From: Ilex aquifolium
Taxonomy: Eukaryota; Streptophyta; Magnoliopsida; Aquifoliales; Aquifoliaceae
Assembly (NCBI GenBank): GCA_951799425.1
Contig: OX637395.1
Location: 15,140,951-15,204,950 of the forward strand
Direction of reading: 5' to 3'
DNA: 64,000 nt
Under the pieces are notes generated by a model. It saw only the letters and a program-made list of their open reading frames with translations. It ran no database searches and was not told the DNA's origin. Positions 31,186 through 42,250 of this stretch are shown here, piece by piece (within the stretch, counting starts at the first letter, position 1; every line of letters begins with the position of its first letter). A program made the position numbers and the translations under genes.

Positions 31186-33486
31186 CTAATTCTTCTTAAG
31201 CAGCGACTTCAGCTCGGCCACTTCCTTCTTCAGGCAAGCATTCTCCTCCTTTAGTTCGTCTCTTTCTTCCTGAGCCCTATGGAGTGAATCAAGAAGCTGT
31301 TGACCTGCAGGGGTGAGGAAGATAGTGGACAGAGAGTCAGGGGAAAAAGAGCCGTCTCTCTTACGCTTCTTTGAGCTCGCACCAGTATCCCCATCCTCGT
31401 CAAAATCCCCTTCCTCGTCAGAATCAGAGAAAGAGGTCCAGGAACAGTAGGGGACAGAGGAAAATTCATACTCCGTGGCTAGGCCCCCAAGCAAGAAAAG
31501 GTTCTCATCCGTCATCAGCTCAGAATAGGTCTTGGACTCCGCAAGCAGCAGCTCATTAATGTTCACCATCTGAGGCACGTCCAGATCAGGTGGACCTGTG
31601 CAACAAATTTTTTTTTTAAGAATGCGTCCTCAAAAGGAGATGCTCAAAAGAGTTCAGCTCGAACCTACCAGTGCGAGAGAAGTTCTTCCAGGACCATGGG
31701 ACCCTAACTTCGCGGCAACGATCCTCGGTGGACCTCCAAGACTCTCCAGAAGCGAAAAAGAAGCGTTTAGACCATCCTTCGGGATTGGAGGGAAGGCCTA
31801 GAACCAAATGGCGTAATTTAAAATTCCTCCAACGGAAGAGATGGACTCCTCAAGGGGCATAGAAGCAGCCTTCAGGACATCAGACTCAAAAAAAATAGAA
31901 GAAAGAGCTCCTGCAGCAAGATCCATGTTGTCAAAAAAATCCTCGTCTTCTCCCTCAGATTTTCTCTCTTTCCCAGAAGCAGTGTATGAGAACTTTCTGG
32001 GTTGGAGATCAGGGATCACTCCCAAAGCTTTCTCAACCTCAGAAAAGGAAGGGGAAGCCTGATCTCCCACTTGAGCAGACACCAACCCAGGATGGGCCAC
32101 CGGAGGGGAAGGGGGAACGGCAATTTGAGGGGTGCCGGATGAGGAAGGCGGTGCCTCATTGGGAACCAGTTCTTCGGTAGCAGAGGGGGGTGAAGGCACC
32201 TCCAACCTGGGGATTTTAGCTCGGGTGTTTGGACCACTCCCAGAGCTAACCCGGGCCTTGCGCTTGCCAGATCTGCCTCCTTTCAACAGTTCCTCAACCT
32301 TAGCCTGAAGCTCCTCTGGAGTAGACTTCATGGTAGAAGGACCTGGAAGGTCTGAATAGAACGAGGAGTAGTAAAAAGAAGAGGAAGAGAAGGAAAGATG
32401 ATGAAAAAGGAAGAGAAAGAAAGTGACAATGAAATTACCTTCTTCAGCCCCTAAAACAGATAATGGAATAGCTAGGGTCACCGCAGGAGGACTCAGACCT
32501 AGCTTCACCAAATTTCGAGACTCAATCAGGTCGGCGTACCTCTCTGGCTTAATCTTCCCCAACTTCACTAGCACCTTCTTATCTTCAAGGCTGAGCTCAG
32601 GACGACCACCTGAAAAGAAGAAAGTGTGCAAATAAGAGAAAGGCAAGAGGCCTATAAGTTCCAGATCAGAGCTCAGTCGACTCAAGTGAAGACTCACCCA
32701 AGTTGTCTGGTTCTGTCCAAGCCGTGGGGATACCAAGAGTATCTGTCTTATCAGCAGGATTGTACTCCCAATTGGTACCCCCAATGTAAAAGAAATGTTT
32801 TTTCCACGCCTTATGAGAAGAGGGGAGGTCAGTAATAATTTTCTTAACTTTAGTTCGCTTGGAAATATACAGAAAACCTTCAGCGGAGGTCAGTTTGACA
32901 TTAAAGAGCTCCATAAGCAGAGAAATGCTAGGAACCCCGAGTTTATGCTTCTTAAAGATGACAAGGAGACCAACCATGACGCCATAGAAGTTGGGAGAAA
33001 TCTGGGAAGGGCATACATGGAAATGTTGCAGAACAGCCTTGATGAAGGGATGCAGAGGAAAGCGAAGACCGTTCTCAAAGGCGGCAAGAAAGAAGCAAAC
33101 CCTATTGCGTACTTGCTCTACATAGTAGACGGATTTATCTGGACACCAGGGCTCAACCCCAGGAGGAAAACCGTATCGAGCCTTATAAGCTCTCATTAAC
33201 CCAGGGGCCTCTCTACTGTAGCCCACAGACTCGGCATGCCTGAAGGCAGACCCCAAATATGAGGTCTTTTCTTCAACCCCGACTCCACTCACCTTAACCT
33301 TGCCTTTATCATGTCTGGGGGGCATGGGAGAAGAAGTAGAGGGAGGTTCCTCGGTGCCAGCCTCGGCCTCTCCAGCCTCCACATCGGGAAAGTTATCAAT
33401 CTCATCGCGGACATCCCCCAGATCGATCCCCTAATAGGGAAACAGAGGAACGAGTAGCACCAGAAGAAACAGACATATTTGGACAA
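31186..33486 (-). pseudogene. Antisense gene of element D (Transposase_28-type)
   Basis: Runs opposite to gag, between gag and the 3' LTR. From its start near 33486: a Ser-rich N-terminus, a Pro/Lys-rich linker, then the conserved domain (GLRFPLHPFIKAVLQHFHVC, PNFYGVMVGLLVIFKKH, KAWKKHFFYIGGTNWEYNP), a Ser/Pro-rich low-complexity part with a basic patch (SGKRKARV), an acidic patch and a C-terminal coiled coil (RAQEERDELKEENACLKKEV). The long open blocks are separated by stretches bordered by GT- and AG-type splice-like signals, so the antisense transcript may be spliced. Function unknown; the family is named 'putative gypsy type transposon'. Better preserved than the copies in C and E. Confidence 0.75.
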
Positions 33487-34124
33487 GAAAAGGGAAGATT
33501 AAAGGAACGGTATAGATGAGGAACACTACTCAAACTTTCCCTAATAACCCTAGGATCAGCACAATAACTCCCAACAGCGAGTACGCGCACGATGGAACTC
33601 CAGTCCACGAAATGGGGAAGGGGAGACAGACAACAATCACGAGACCAGAAATAGAAGAACATATGGGCCCAAAAACGCAGCAACCACCTAGAACACAGAG
33701 GGTCCAGAGTTGGAAAAATCTAAAAAAGGATAGGGAAAACGTACCTAGAGGGGGAAGAGCAGCGAACAACAAATCCGAAACCGAATCAAGAGGGGAAGCA
33801 CTGCTAAGCCTTCGAATCAAACACAGAAAGGCCGATTTTGGGCAAGAGTCAGAGAGCTTCAAGACTGGGGCTCAAGAATTCACAGAGGCAAGGAATTCGG
33901 AGAAACAGAGGAGAAGATGAACAGTGCAAAGAAACGGTTCAGGTAGCCGTTTTGGGTATTTAAAGCTTGAAAGACGTGGGCTGAGGCATGCACGGGAATC
34001 GAGGAGAGTCATGATTGCTGCAAACCGTCAAAAGTCTTCAAGTCACGTGCCAAACCAGGGGCAGCCACATGCAGATCTAACTCGATTTTGGGAAGCAGGT
34101 CAGCCCCTGCCTAAGCCGACTTAA
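33487..34124 (-). promoter_or_regulatory. Upstream region of the D antisense gene
   Basis: Non-coding stretch between the antisense start and the 3' LTR. The minus-strand sequence reads AAATACCCAAAACGGC around 33945-33960, near the place a promoter is expected, but no convincing TATA box is seen. The plus-strand ORFs here are overlaps of the opposite strand. Confidence 0.3.
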
Positions 34125-34144
34125 GGCAAGGGCTGGGGGGCAAC
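34125..34144 (+). other. Polypurine tract of element D
   Basis: GGCAAGGGCTGGGGGGCAAC directly before the 3' LTR start TGATGATACC. Confidence 0.75.
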
Positions 34145-34852
34145 TGATGATACCTAAAGTAAATTCAGACGCGAGCTTAGATAGTAAGCTCAGCTCGGGA
34201 GCTCAGGTAAAATAAACAGAGCTCATCCAGCAATGGTCTGAGCTCTGCCAGCTGGTACTAGAGCTCCCAGCTGAAGACACGAACTGAGAAATAACGAGAG
34301 GGCAGCAAAATGACAGCAGATACCCTCGTAATGGGAATTAAGCCAATCCAAGGCGAGAAACCCGTTGTCAACCAGGATCCTCTCCTAAAACCAAGGAGAG
34401 GATCCCATGATAAAAGGCAAAGAACTCGCCATTCGGAGCCAGCCATAAGAAGTTTAGGTAACCCCGAGATTATAGATGAAGATAGGGCACGATCCCTTCG
34501 AAAAAGGAGGTGATTTCGAATTAGAGGTAAGCATGAGGCTATAAAAAGGAGGGCAAGCCCCCATTGAAGAGGAGGAGAAACCCTAATACCCAAAATACTC
34601 TACTGTAACCCGTTTGACTTAATCAATAAGAAAGAGAGGAGCCAGAGACTCCATTGCAGAGTGGACTAGCCGAGCTCAGGCCGGTGAACCACTATAATCT
34701 TATTATCCTCCCCTTTCCCCAATTCCCAAAAAGCATTAACCTGCTCTATCAAGCACGAGCCTCGTAGCTCAGACGCCATACTTAGCTCTACACATATCGA
34801 TCATATCCAACAATCCTGCTCCATAGCTCATTCGCGTAGATTTACACCATCA
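34145..34852 (+). repeat. 3' LTR of element D (708 bp)
   Basis: Same length as the 5' LTR with about five base differences; ends ACACCATCA, then TCATC target duplication. Confidence 0.97.
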
Positions 34853-34955
34853 TCATCAATACTTGATGAAAATCAATAAAAATCTAAAATTTTATTCATA
34901 TAATATAAGTTAAATATGTCAATTGTATTAATTTTGAGTTACTGTGTTTGATTTT

Positions 34956-35486
34956 TGATGGTATAGAAAATTGAGAAGCGTGTGGTAGATGAGCTGGATG
35001 AGCTACGAGTGAGGTGTGTTGGGTGAGTGAGAAAAAAAGAGTAAAGAATGCACGAGAAAGTAAGTGGTTCAACCAACTGAAGAGCTAGATTATTCAAATG
35101 TAATGGAAGCTCTTACTTCTTAATTGTGTATTGCTTGAGGAAGGAGATGAGTATAATAGAGTTTTTCCATCTTTCTTGAAGGCAGCGTATTGACATACCC
35201 TTTATACACCGGTAATCATTTAATTTTGTAAACAATTTGTCAGAAAATATTTGGGGAATATTTGGTCATTAGAAGCTCTTTTTCCAAGGTGTGACATGAC
35301 CTTCTTGAACTTGTGGCATAGCCTTCTAGAGGCAGTGACTTCTTGTCCAATATAGGGTTTGCTAATGAAAGTCTCTTTTACCCTTTCTGATATTTATTAA
35401 ACTGCTACCTGACATGTCCTCTAATACCCATATCTAACCTAAACTACCCTTTAGTCCGAGAAGGACACTTTTTTCTAGTATCATCA
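34956..35486 (-). repeat. LTR of element E, outer copy
   Basis: Plus-strand edges TGATGGTATAG and TAGTATCATCA. It aligns with 35509-35984 and with 45001-45436 (shared landmarks GAGTAAAGAATGCAC and CTTCTAGAGGCAGTGACTTC). The minus-strand TATA box is GTGTATAAAGGG (about 35198-35208). Confidence 0.75.
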
Positions 35487-35508
35487 GTTGCCCTCAGCCC
35501 TGAGCCGA

Positions 35509-36010
35509 ATAAGCTCCGAGTGAGGTGTGCTGGGGGGTGAGTGAGATAAAATGAGTAAAGAATACATGAGAAAGTAAGTGGTTCGCTTAACTTGATGCTA
35601 AATTAGTCCACTGTAATGAAAGCACTTACTCTGATGTATTGCTTGAGAAAGGAGATGAGTATAATAGAGTTTTTCCAACTTTCTTAAGGGCTGCATATTG
35701 GCATACCCTTTATACACTGGTAATAATTAATTTTTGGAACCAATTTGTTATAAAATATTTGACCATTAAAGGCTCTTTCTCCAAGGTTTGACATGGCCTT
35801 CTAGAAGTGGTGATGTGGCCTTCTAGAGGTGGTGACTTCTTGTCCAACGTATGATTTTTTAGTGAAAGTCTCTTTTACCCTTTTTGGTATTTCTTGGGTT
35901 GCTATCTAACATATCCTCTGGATACCCATAGATGACCTGACATTTCCTTTAGTCCGAGAAGGACGCTTTCTTTTGGTATCATCAGTTGTCCCCAGCCCCG
36001 AGCCGGGGCT
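35509..36010 (-). repeat. LTR of element E, inner copy, plus polypurine tract
   Basis: A second copy follows 22 bp after the first and lacks the outermost tens of bases. At its right end the minus strand reads GGGGCTGGGGACAAC then TGATGATACC, a polypurine tract and LTR start very like those of element D. The first copy is bordered by a similar short tract (GGGCTGAGGGCAAC), so the pair is a tandem duplication of LTR plus tract. Confidence 0.7.
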
Positions 36011-36019
36011 AACCTGATC

Positions 36020-37090
36020 AGACCCTTGGTTAGGGTGGAGATCTTTAGAGCACGACGGTCTAGCAATGTTCGGTGGTTATTATTATATGAAGAGATGTTT
36101 TTTTACCATTAATCCCCCGTTAAGGAGACGTCTGCCGACGGGACCACTATTCCTGATAATTGTACCCTCCGTGAGGTGCCCCGACATGATGAGGTTGAGA
36201 ATGTTCCTGAGAGCCCAATCTCCTAGACTATGAGATTCGTGTCCAAGGACGTGCTTAGGTTGCCATAGGCCAGCCTTCTAAGGACTCCCTTATGTACAAT
36301 TCCGACCTTGCTGCTCGTCAAACTCTCTCTGTAGTTTCCGAGTCTGACCTGAATGTAGTGGCTTAGACCATTATTGGAAATATGGTTAGGGAGCCTACCA
36401 TGGCCTTAAAGAGATTGTACTTTATTTCTTCCCCATTTTAGTCTCCGACAACTTGAGAATTATCCTAGGAGCCTCTTCAGAAGATTTTCCTCAACCGTTC
36501 TCTATTTTGTAGACTGCCACTTATCGGAGCTTCTTTTATCGTACTGGTCCCGGGGCTAGAAAAGCAATAGAATTACAAGATAGTTGAAAGCTAGGTCGGC
36601 CAATGAAGGTTGTCTGCTCAGCTGAATATTGCTAAGGCTTCGAAGCTAGCTTTGAGGGACCAACTCGAGGAGGTGAAGTCTAAGCTTGTAGTAGCAAACC
36701 GAGCTACTGACGCGGCAAGGGCTGGGAAGGCCAAGGTTAAAGCGGCTCTATTGAAGGAGTAGCTCTGGGAAGTCTCAGGGAAGTGTTTAGACTTGGCCTC
36801 TTGCCTTTATATTAGTGTAGAGAAGGCCATGAAAGAGTTTAAAGAGTCTAACACGTACAATGAAACCATCGTGGGGAACTACTTGGGTGGGTATGATGCT
36901 TTCAAGGAACAAACAAAAATAAGTATTCCGAGGAAAAGTACCCTGACCTGAATTTTGACCCTTTTGGAGTTCCAACTTCATCTGATGAGGAGGTTGGAGA
37001 GAAGGCCAAGAAGGGTGTTGACAAAGAAGCTGAGGAGCAGACCGAGGGACTGGCAAAACCGACTAAGGAAGCTGTCTATAGTTATTAGAA
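36020..37090 (+). pseudogene. Antisense gene of element E, C-terminal part
   Basis: Plus-strand frames read a coiled coil (ALRDQLEEVKSKLVVANRAT, DAARAGKAKVKAALLKE) and then a C-terminal segment ETIVGNYLGGYDAFKEQ and YPDLNFDPFGVPTSSDEE. The end corresponds to the antisense gene of element C (GVMPSEPKPLPSFQ... region near 9480-9600). Fossil of a Transposase_28-type gene. Confidence 0.5.
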
Positions 37091-37482
37091 TTGGATTGAG
37101 CATCAATCTGGTGGAGGGACTGAGTCTACAAATTACTGGTTCAATGGTTGGGTCAGTTGGTCAGACCAGTCATATAACTAAAATAAAAAATATGTAATAA
37201 TAATAATGAATATGCTAAAAATTCATTGTAGTTATAAAAATAACAAGTTCGTCATTTAGTAGATCAACAAAAACATAAAAAAAAAATTCACAATTCATCA
37301 AATTCATAGTCAATTTATACCATCTGATGAAGCATTAAAAAAAATCCACAAATAATGTATTAAATATTGGCACGAGTAATATAGTGATGACCAAACAACT
37401 AAGGAGAAAAAAAGAATTAGAAGAAAAAAAGAGGTACTAAAGTGGAATATTGGAAGGTACAAAATAATTTGAATAAAAGCTA
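37091..37482. other. AT-rich flank left of the MULE, no gene
   Basis: Begins with GGTTC/GGTCAG-rich sequence (37125-37170) and then AT-rich DNA. It may belong with 38772-39215 to an older element split by the MULE, but this is not established. Confidence 0.35.
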
Positions 37483-38431
37483 GGGAAATTTGGAGGCCGG
37501 TCCTCCTATATGGACTTGTTTGGATTTAAGTCCGTCAAGGAAATTTATTTGTTATGAAGTCCGTTTTTCGTCAATTTTACCATATTATCCTTTCCCTTTA
37601 GAAGTGAAATAAAACTAAAAATTAAAAACTCATAAATCTTAGGAGTTTGACTAACATTAAAAATTTTTCTCTCTCATATCTATCTATATCCATATTATAG
37701 GTTAAGAGTTTGACTAATATTTAAATTTTTATTAGATTTTTCCTCTCTCTTATATATAGTAACATTAAAAATTAAAAATAGTAACATTCAAATACAAAAC
37801 AAAAGTTATCATTTGGACATAAAAAATAATACATTTAAACACAAAAAAATAGTAACATGTAAACATAAAAAAAATTGAAACATTCAATATTAATATTTTT
37901 AAAAAATAACAACAGTAACATGTTCAACAAAAATAGTAACATGCTTAACAAAAACTGTAACATACTTAACAATAATTATTTCTCTTAAATTCAAACGAAA
38001 AAAAATAGTACCATTCAAACAAAAAAAAATAGTAATATTCAAAAAAAAAAAAAATAGTAACATTGAATATTAATATTTAGTAAAATAATAGTAGTAACAT
38101 GCTCAACAAAAACAGTAACATGCTCAAAATAATAGTAACATGAATTTGAATATATAGGTTAGGTATATGTGTGTATATATATATATTCGGCTACCACTTT
38201 CCTCACCATAGCACTGTCACCATCGCACCATCGTCACCTCCCGAGCAACGTCAACCATCACGTTGTCATCACCTTCACAACAACGCTAACCACCACACAA
38301 AAGCCCATTCAAGTTCCACTCTGATAGCTCATTTTTACTCCACACCACCGCCACCACTATACTTGCATCATCTCCATAACAACCCAGCGTGTATATATAT
38401 ATATATATAGAGAGAGAGAGAACTTTGAATT

Positions 38432-38518
<87 letters not shown>

Positions 38519-38771
38519 TGAATTTGAATTTTAAATTTATGATGGAGATTTTATTGGCATATTTTAATTGACATTGAATTAAGGGATAACAATTTCCAAA
38601 ATAGGAAATTAATTTAACTTCCTTTCAAGGAAGAGTATTTTTGAGATAAAAAAAAAAGTGGACTTAAATCATTACATATAATTTTAAACATGGATTTAAC
38701 CCCTTATAAGTTTCCTTGCAGGACTTATCTTCAAACAAGTACATTTAGGGGGACTCACTTCCAATATTCAC
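37483..38771. mobile_element. Non-autonomous Mutator-like DNA transposon (1289 bp)
   Basis: Terminal inverted repeats of about 66 bp match at about 50 of 66 positions (left GGGAAATTTGGAGGCCGGTC, right, reversed, GTGAATATTGGAAGTGAGTC; both continue to TAAGTCC..CAAGGAAA). Flanking 9-bp sequences TAAAAGCTA (37474-37482) and TACAAGCTA (38772-38780) match at 8 of 9, the target-duplication length of Mutator-like elements. There is no transposase. The interior has an A-rich satellite built on AAAATAGTAACATGCTCAAC (37740-38135), a CACC-rich stretch (38195-38390) and a microsatellite. The mismatches in TIR and duplication suggest considerable age. Confidence 0.8.
38391..38516. repeat. (TA)n(GA)n microsatellite inside the MULE
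   Basis: Alternating TA runs and GA runs, with two blocks separated by an AACTTTGAATTTGA spacer that also follows the second block (AGCTTTGAATTTGA), i.e. the block is duplicated. Confidence 0.85.
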
Positions 38772-39795
38772 TACAAGCTAATATCTCTCCATCCCAGATT
38801 AGAAACTCACAAGACTACTAGAAGGAAGATTCAACTATAAAACTTGTGCTTCATCCTCAACCACTAGTTACAAGTGCGCTTGAATTTTAAGCCGGGCATT
38901 TGAAGCTTAAGGCTGAGGTGTCATAAATGAGCCAATATAATGGCTTCAGCTTGAGAGTTGAAGCATTAGAATATTAAAAAATTATATTAGTTGCAATAAA
39001 TTTTGGCCTTATACAAGGAATCAGACCCATCCCGGGTGATATGAATCATCCGGTTCATGTGATTTTTCTAAGAATCATCCGATTTATACTGGTTTTAGGC
39101 TAGTTATTAGCTTGAACGATCCAATATAATAACCAGCCCGAACTAGTCGACCGGGGTTGATCCGTTGGTCCGGTTCAGTTCTGATAAAACTGAAACTAGT
39201 TGATTTACATTGACAAATTTTTTGAGTTTTGCAAATTCAGACTCTTTCTTTATCTGTCTTTTTGTTTTGTATAACGTTACCATTCTCTCATTATGCTTTA
39301 CTTTTTTTTGCTCCTTCTCGTGCCTTGCATCTCTCTCTTTTCTTTTATAGTTGTCTAGCTTTAAAACCATTGGGCCTCAACATTTTTACAGCTGTATGTT
39401 TTGCCCCCCAACTTACATCTAGAAGGTTCCTCTGCTATCCTTGTAGAAGTGAGGATTCAAATTGGGTTTTAATTGAGAAGCCTCAATTAACTGCTTAAAT
39501 GTAATTCTTGTTAGGGAGCTCAAAATTTCTAGATTGACCTAGTTTGGGCTGGATAACTGCTTTGGGCTTTCCGAGCTATAACAGCTGAAAAGTCTGAATT
39601 TTGCTAAATGTAATTTTTCTCCCAGATTGCAGAGCATGAGTGAGCTCATTTTCTTTAAGGCTGAGAAGCCTGAGCCTGGCCGAGCTCATTAGTTTCGACT
39701 CTGAATTCATCATCAATAGTTCAAGGTTTAGAAGACTACACTTATTTTTCTGGACTGAATAGTCTTGTGTGTCAAGCCGATCTTACAAGCTTCAA
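38772..39795. other. Spacer right of the MULE, no gene
   Basis: Non-coding. A CCGGTT/GACCGG-rich stretch (39030-39200) resembles the ends of some plant DNA elements, but no clean inverted repeat or duplication was found. From about 39530 the sequence becomes rich in GAGCTC/AAGCCTGAGCC wording and merges into the repeat array. Confidence 0.35.
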
Positions 39796-40180
39796 GGAGG
39801 CTAAGAAGCTTGGGAAAGGTTGAGAAGCCCGAATTCATTGTTGAGGTTGAGTAGCCTAAACTTAGGAATTTTGAGGGAGCCTTAGGCTTATTGTTAGACT
39901 GATAAGTCTAAGATTTCAATGCTGAGTTTGACTCAATACAAGGTTGAGAAGCCTGATACAGCTGAAGAGCCTGTTAAGGTTGAGTAGCCTATTAGAGTTG
40001 AATAGCTTAACACTGCTGAGTCTGAGGACCTTGATGTGGTTGAGGAGCCTGGTCAAGGTTGAGGACTCTGGTAAGGTTGAAGAGTCTAGTTAAGGATAAG
40101 GAGTATGTGACCTTGATCAGGCTAAAGAGCCTAGTCAAGGCTAAGGATTTTGTGAGCCTGATAAGGTTGAGGAGCCTAAA
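39796..40180 (+). repeat. Degenerate array of about 18-bp units in element E
   Basis: A unit like AAGGTTGAGGAGCCTGGT recurs more than ten times; the AGCCT landmark occurs at steps of mostly 18-19 bp (e.g. 39951, 39969, 39987, 40005), with two steps of 26. Many units can form an AGGYT-loop-AGCCT hairpin. It is in the same position relative to antisense gene and pol as the 16-bp array of element C. Confidence 0.7.
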
Positions 40181-40971
40181 CTTGTTGCAACCTAGCTTAA
40201 GGCTGAAAATCATTAGTCTAAGCCCGATTAGACTAATTAGTCCGAGCTAACTAATTACTTGAACTGATGCATGTGTGAGCATGCCCATTATCCTTGACTA
40301 AATAGTCTATAAGGTTCTAGGTCGAGCGGATTAGCTCCGAGGCTAAAGAGCATTGGTGTGCATCAAATACATATATTTTATATTTTTTTGTAACTGCTAG
40401 GATTATGTTTGTAATTAGCTAATCTCATGAAGTCCTTTTCTGAAACTCAAACTATTCCATAGTTGTGATGTTACAAAGTTGAAGATCCAAAAACGTCAAT
40501 GTAAGAGAGGAGATCGTGCTTCAAGCAATATCAAAAGATTCTCTGTATGCACTTTCTAACTTAGGACAAACGTAATAAACCTTAGAGACCAAAGAATCAT
40601 TGGTTCAATTTATTAAACTTAGCATCATTAGAGTTAAAATAGAATCAGTGATTAATCTGAGTATGGCTCTTAGGGATTTTTTTAAAATTTTTTTTTTTTT
40701 TAAACTTGTTGCATTTTGAAAATGTAGTTTGAGTCATAATCAAACCCTACTTGAGCAACACCATTTAGTGTTCAAATGGATAAGTTTTTTACTTCGTTTT
40801 AGGCTTAAAAAACTAGAAGGGACCACCATATATTCGTTAGCCTTCGCTAGAACGGTTTCTGAATATTTAGGGATAAAATTGAGAAATGCTTACCAACTTT
40901 GTGTTATCTTGGGCCCCAAGAAAAATCCTATTTCGAGCCTATAAATAGAGGGAGTCTTCCTATGCTAAGGC
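40181..40971. other. Unassigned non-coding stretch, LTR-like at its right end
   Basis: No recognisable gene. Near the right end GCCTATAAATAGAGGGAG (40938-40955) is a good plant TATA box and the preceding sequence looks like LTR U3. It could be part of a copia (SIRE-like) LTR, without proof. Confidence 0.3.
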
Positions 40972-42250
40972 TGATAGAGTTATATACTAAAAGTTTACTT
41001 TTTGTAGTGAAATTCAATTTATTATTTAATAAAAGTTCTTTATTCTCTATAGAGAATCTATATGAGTAAAATATTTGCATTATATTAAATATATACTATG
41101 CAAGTGTCTTTTATTTTACATTGTAGATAATCTGGCGTGTAGAGTTTGTCGTATACACAGAAGATCAGATTATCGGATCCTTGTATGATATGAGTAAAGG
41201 TTCATAGTCTTTGATGGATTTGGACGCACCATCAGTAGGATTGTAGTGCAATCTTTTGACATAATCTATCTTAGTTTGAGGAGACTGTCTAATGTCTCGG
41301 ATTGTTACACTAATACACTTAATGTATTAGACATGACCATTATTGAGGTTATTTTCTTTTTACTAATTAAATAAGAAAATAAATACCTCATTGTTATTAT
41401 AATTTCTTAAGCTCTTAATCCTGGGATATTCAATTGATACGTGTACATAATAATTGTTACTTTAATTCATAAAATAATGAGATTCATATTTGAGTCAACA
41501 AACTCGCTGAAGGAGATGACATTATTTGTATGATCGAAATTAATTATTAAAAGAAATCACGTCTCTGTATTTAAATGGTTTGATGATGTCCCCTTGAGGA
41601 AGCTCATAAGTTTTGTCAACGTCAAACTCTGCAGGTGGATTTAATTATCCGACATGACAAAATAAGTTGAGTGGTAAGATCTCAAGAATAAAAAGAAGTC
41701 AACTAAATATAATTGGCAATAATTTAATTAATTGATAGACATTTGTAATCTTAAAAGTGGGGAGATTATTAAGCACATAATAATGAGTAGGTCGAAATAT
41801 AATTTTGAGATAAGGCCTGACAGATCAACAATAAGTTTTTAGTTGACTAACTTATTATTAATGGACCTTAGAATGTTTGTTTTGGGTTGTACATAAGATT
41901 CGTAGGCCCATTGGAAGCTTGAACCTTATTTCTCCTTAGGGACTCTGTTGTAACCTATAAATACACACACTCACTGGTTCTCTCAGCCATAAACTTTACA
42001 TTTATGCTTAGAAGAGGCAGAGAGAGAGAGAGCAAGGGAGATAATTAGGAGGATTGCAGTCCATACTACTCTTGGATTTTGTTTGTGGAAAGACATATGG
42101 TAGAAGATCTTGAGGTCCATCGAATTGACTATTTGATCTGCATCTGTCTTCATTCATATGGATCTACTCATCAAAGGTAAACCCTAATTCCATTTTGTTG
42201 GGTTAATAAATGAATAAATTTTTTGTGATCAATTATACGCGTTGTCAACA
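40972..42250 (+). repeat. LTR-like sequence with TATA box, probable Ty1/copia type
   Basis: AT-rich 1.3-kb block starting TGATAGAG and ending GTTGTCAACA, with CCTATAAATACACACAC near 41958 and a GA-rich leader. The wording (e.g. TAGTGCAATCTTTTGAC) is typical of copia-type LTRs that I recognise in plants. No target duplication or primer-binding site was found, so edges and family are uncertain. Confidence 0.35.

Larger units (their letters stand above)
28897..34852 (+). mobile_element. Element D: young non-autonomous Tat-like Ty3/gypsy element
   Basis: Two LTRs of identical length (708 bp) with about five differences by eye (near 0.7%), a perfect target duplication TCATC (28892-28896, 34853-34857), a primer-binding site, gag on the plus strand, an antisense gene on the minus strand, and a polypurine tract. 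No RT, RNase H or integrase is recognisable. At the usual plant substitution rate the insertion is a few hundred thousand years old, by far the youngest in the window. The structure looks whole at its ends; gag carries a small number of disabling changes. Confidence 0.92.

Noticed and set aside
37095-39215. CCGGTT-type DNA transposon enclosing the MULE
   Set aside because: Both edges have GGTTC/GGTCCGG-rich wording, but they read better as direct than as inverted repeats and no target duplication was found; not claimed as a feature.
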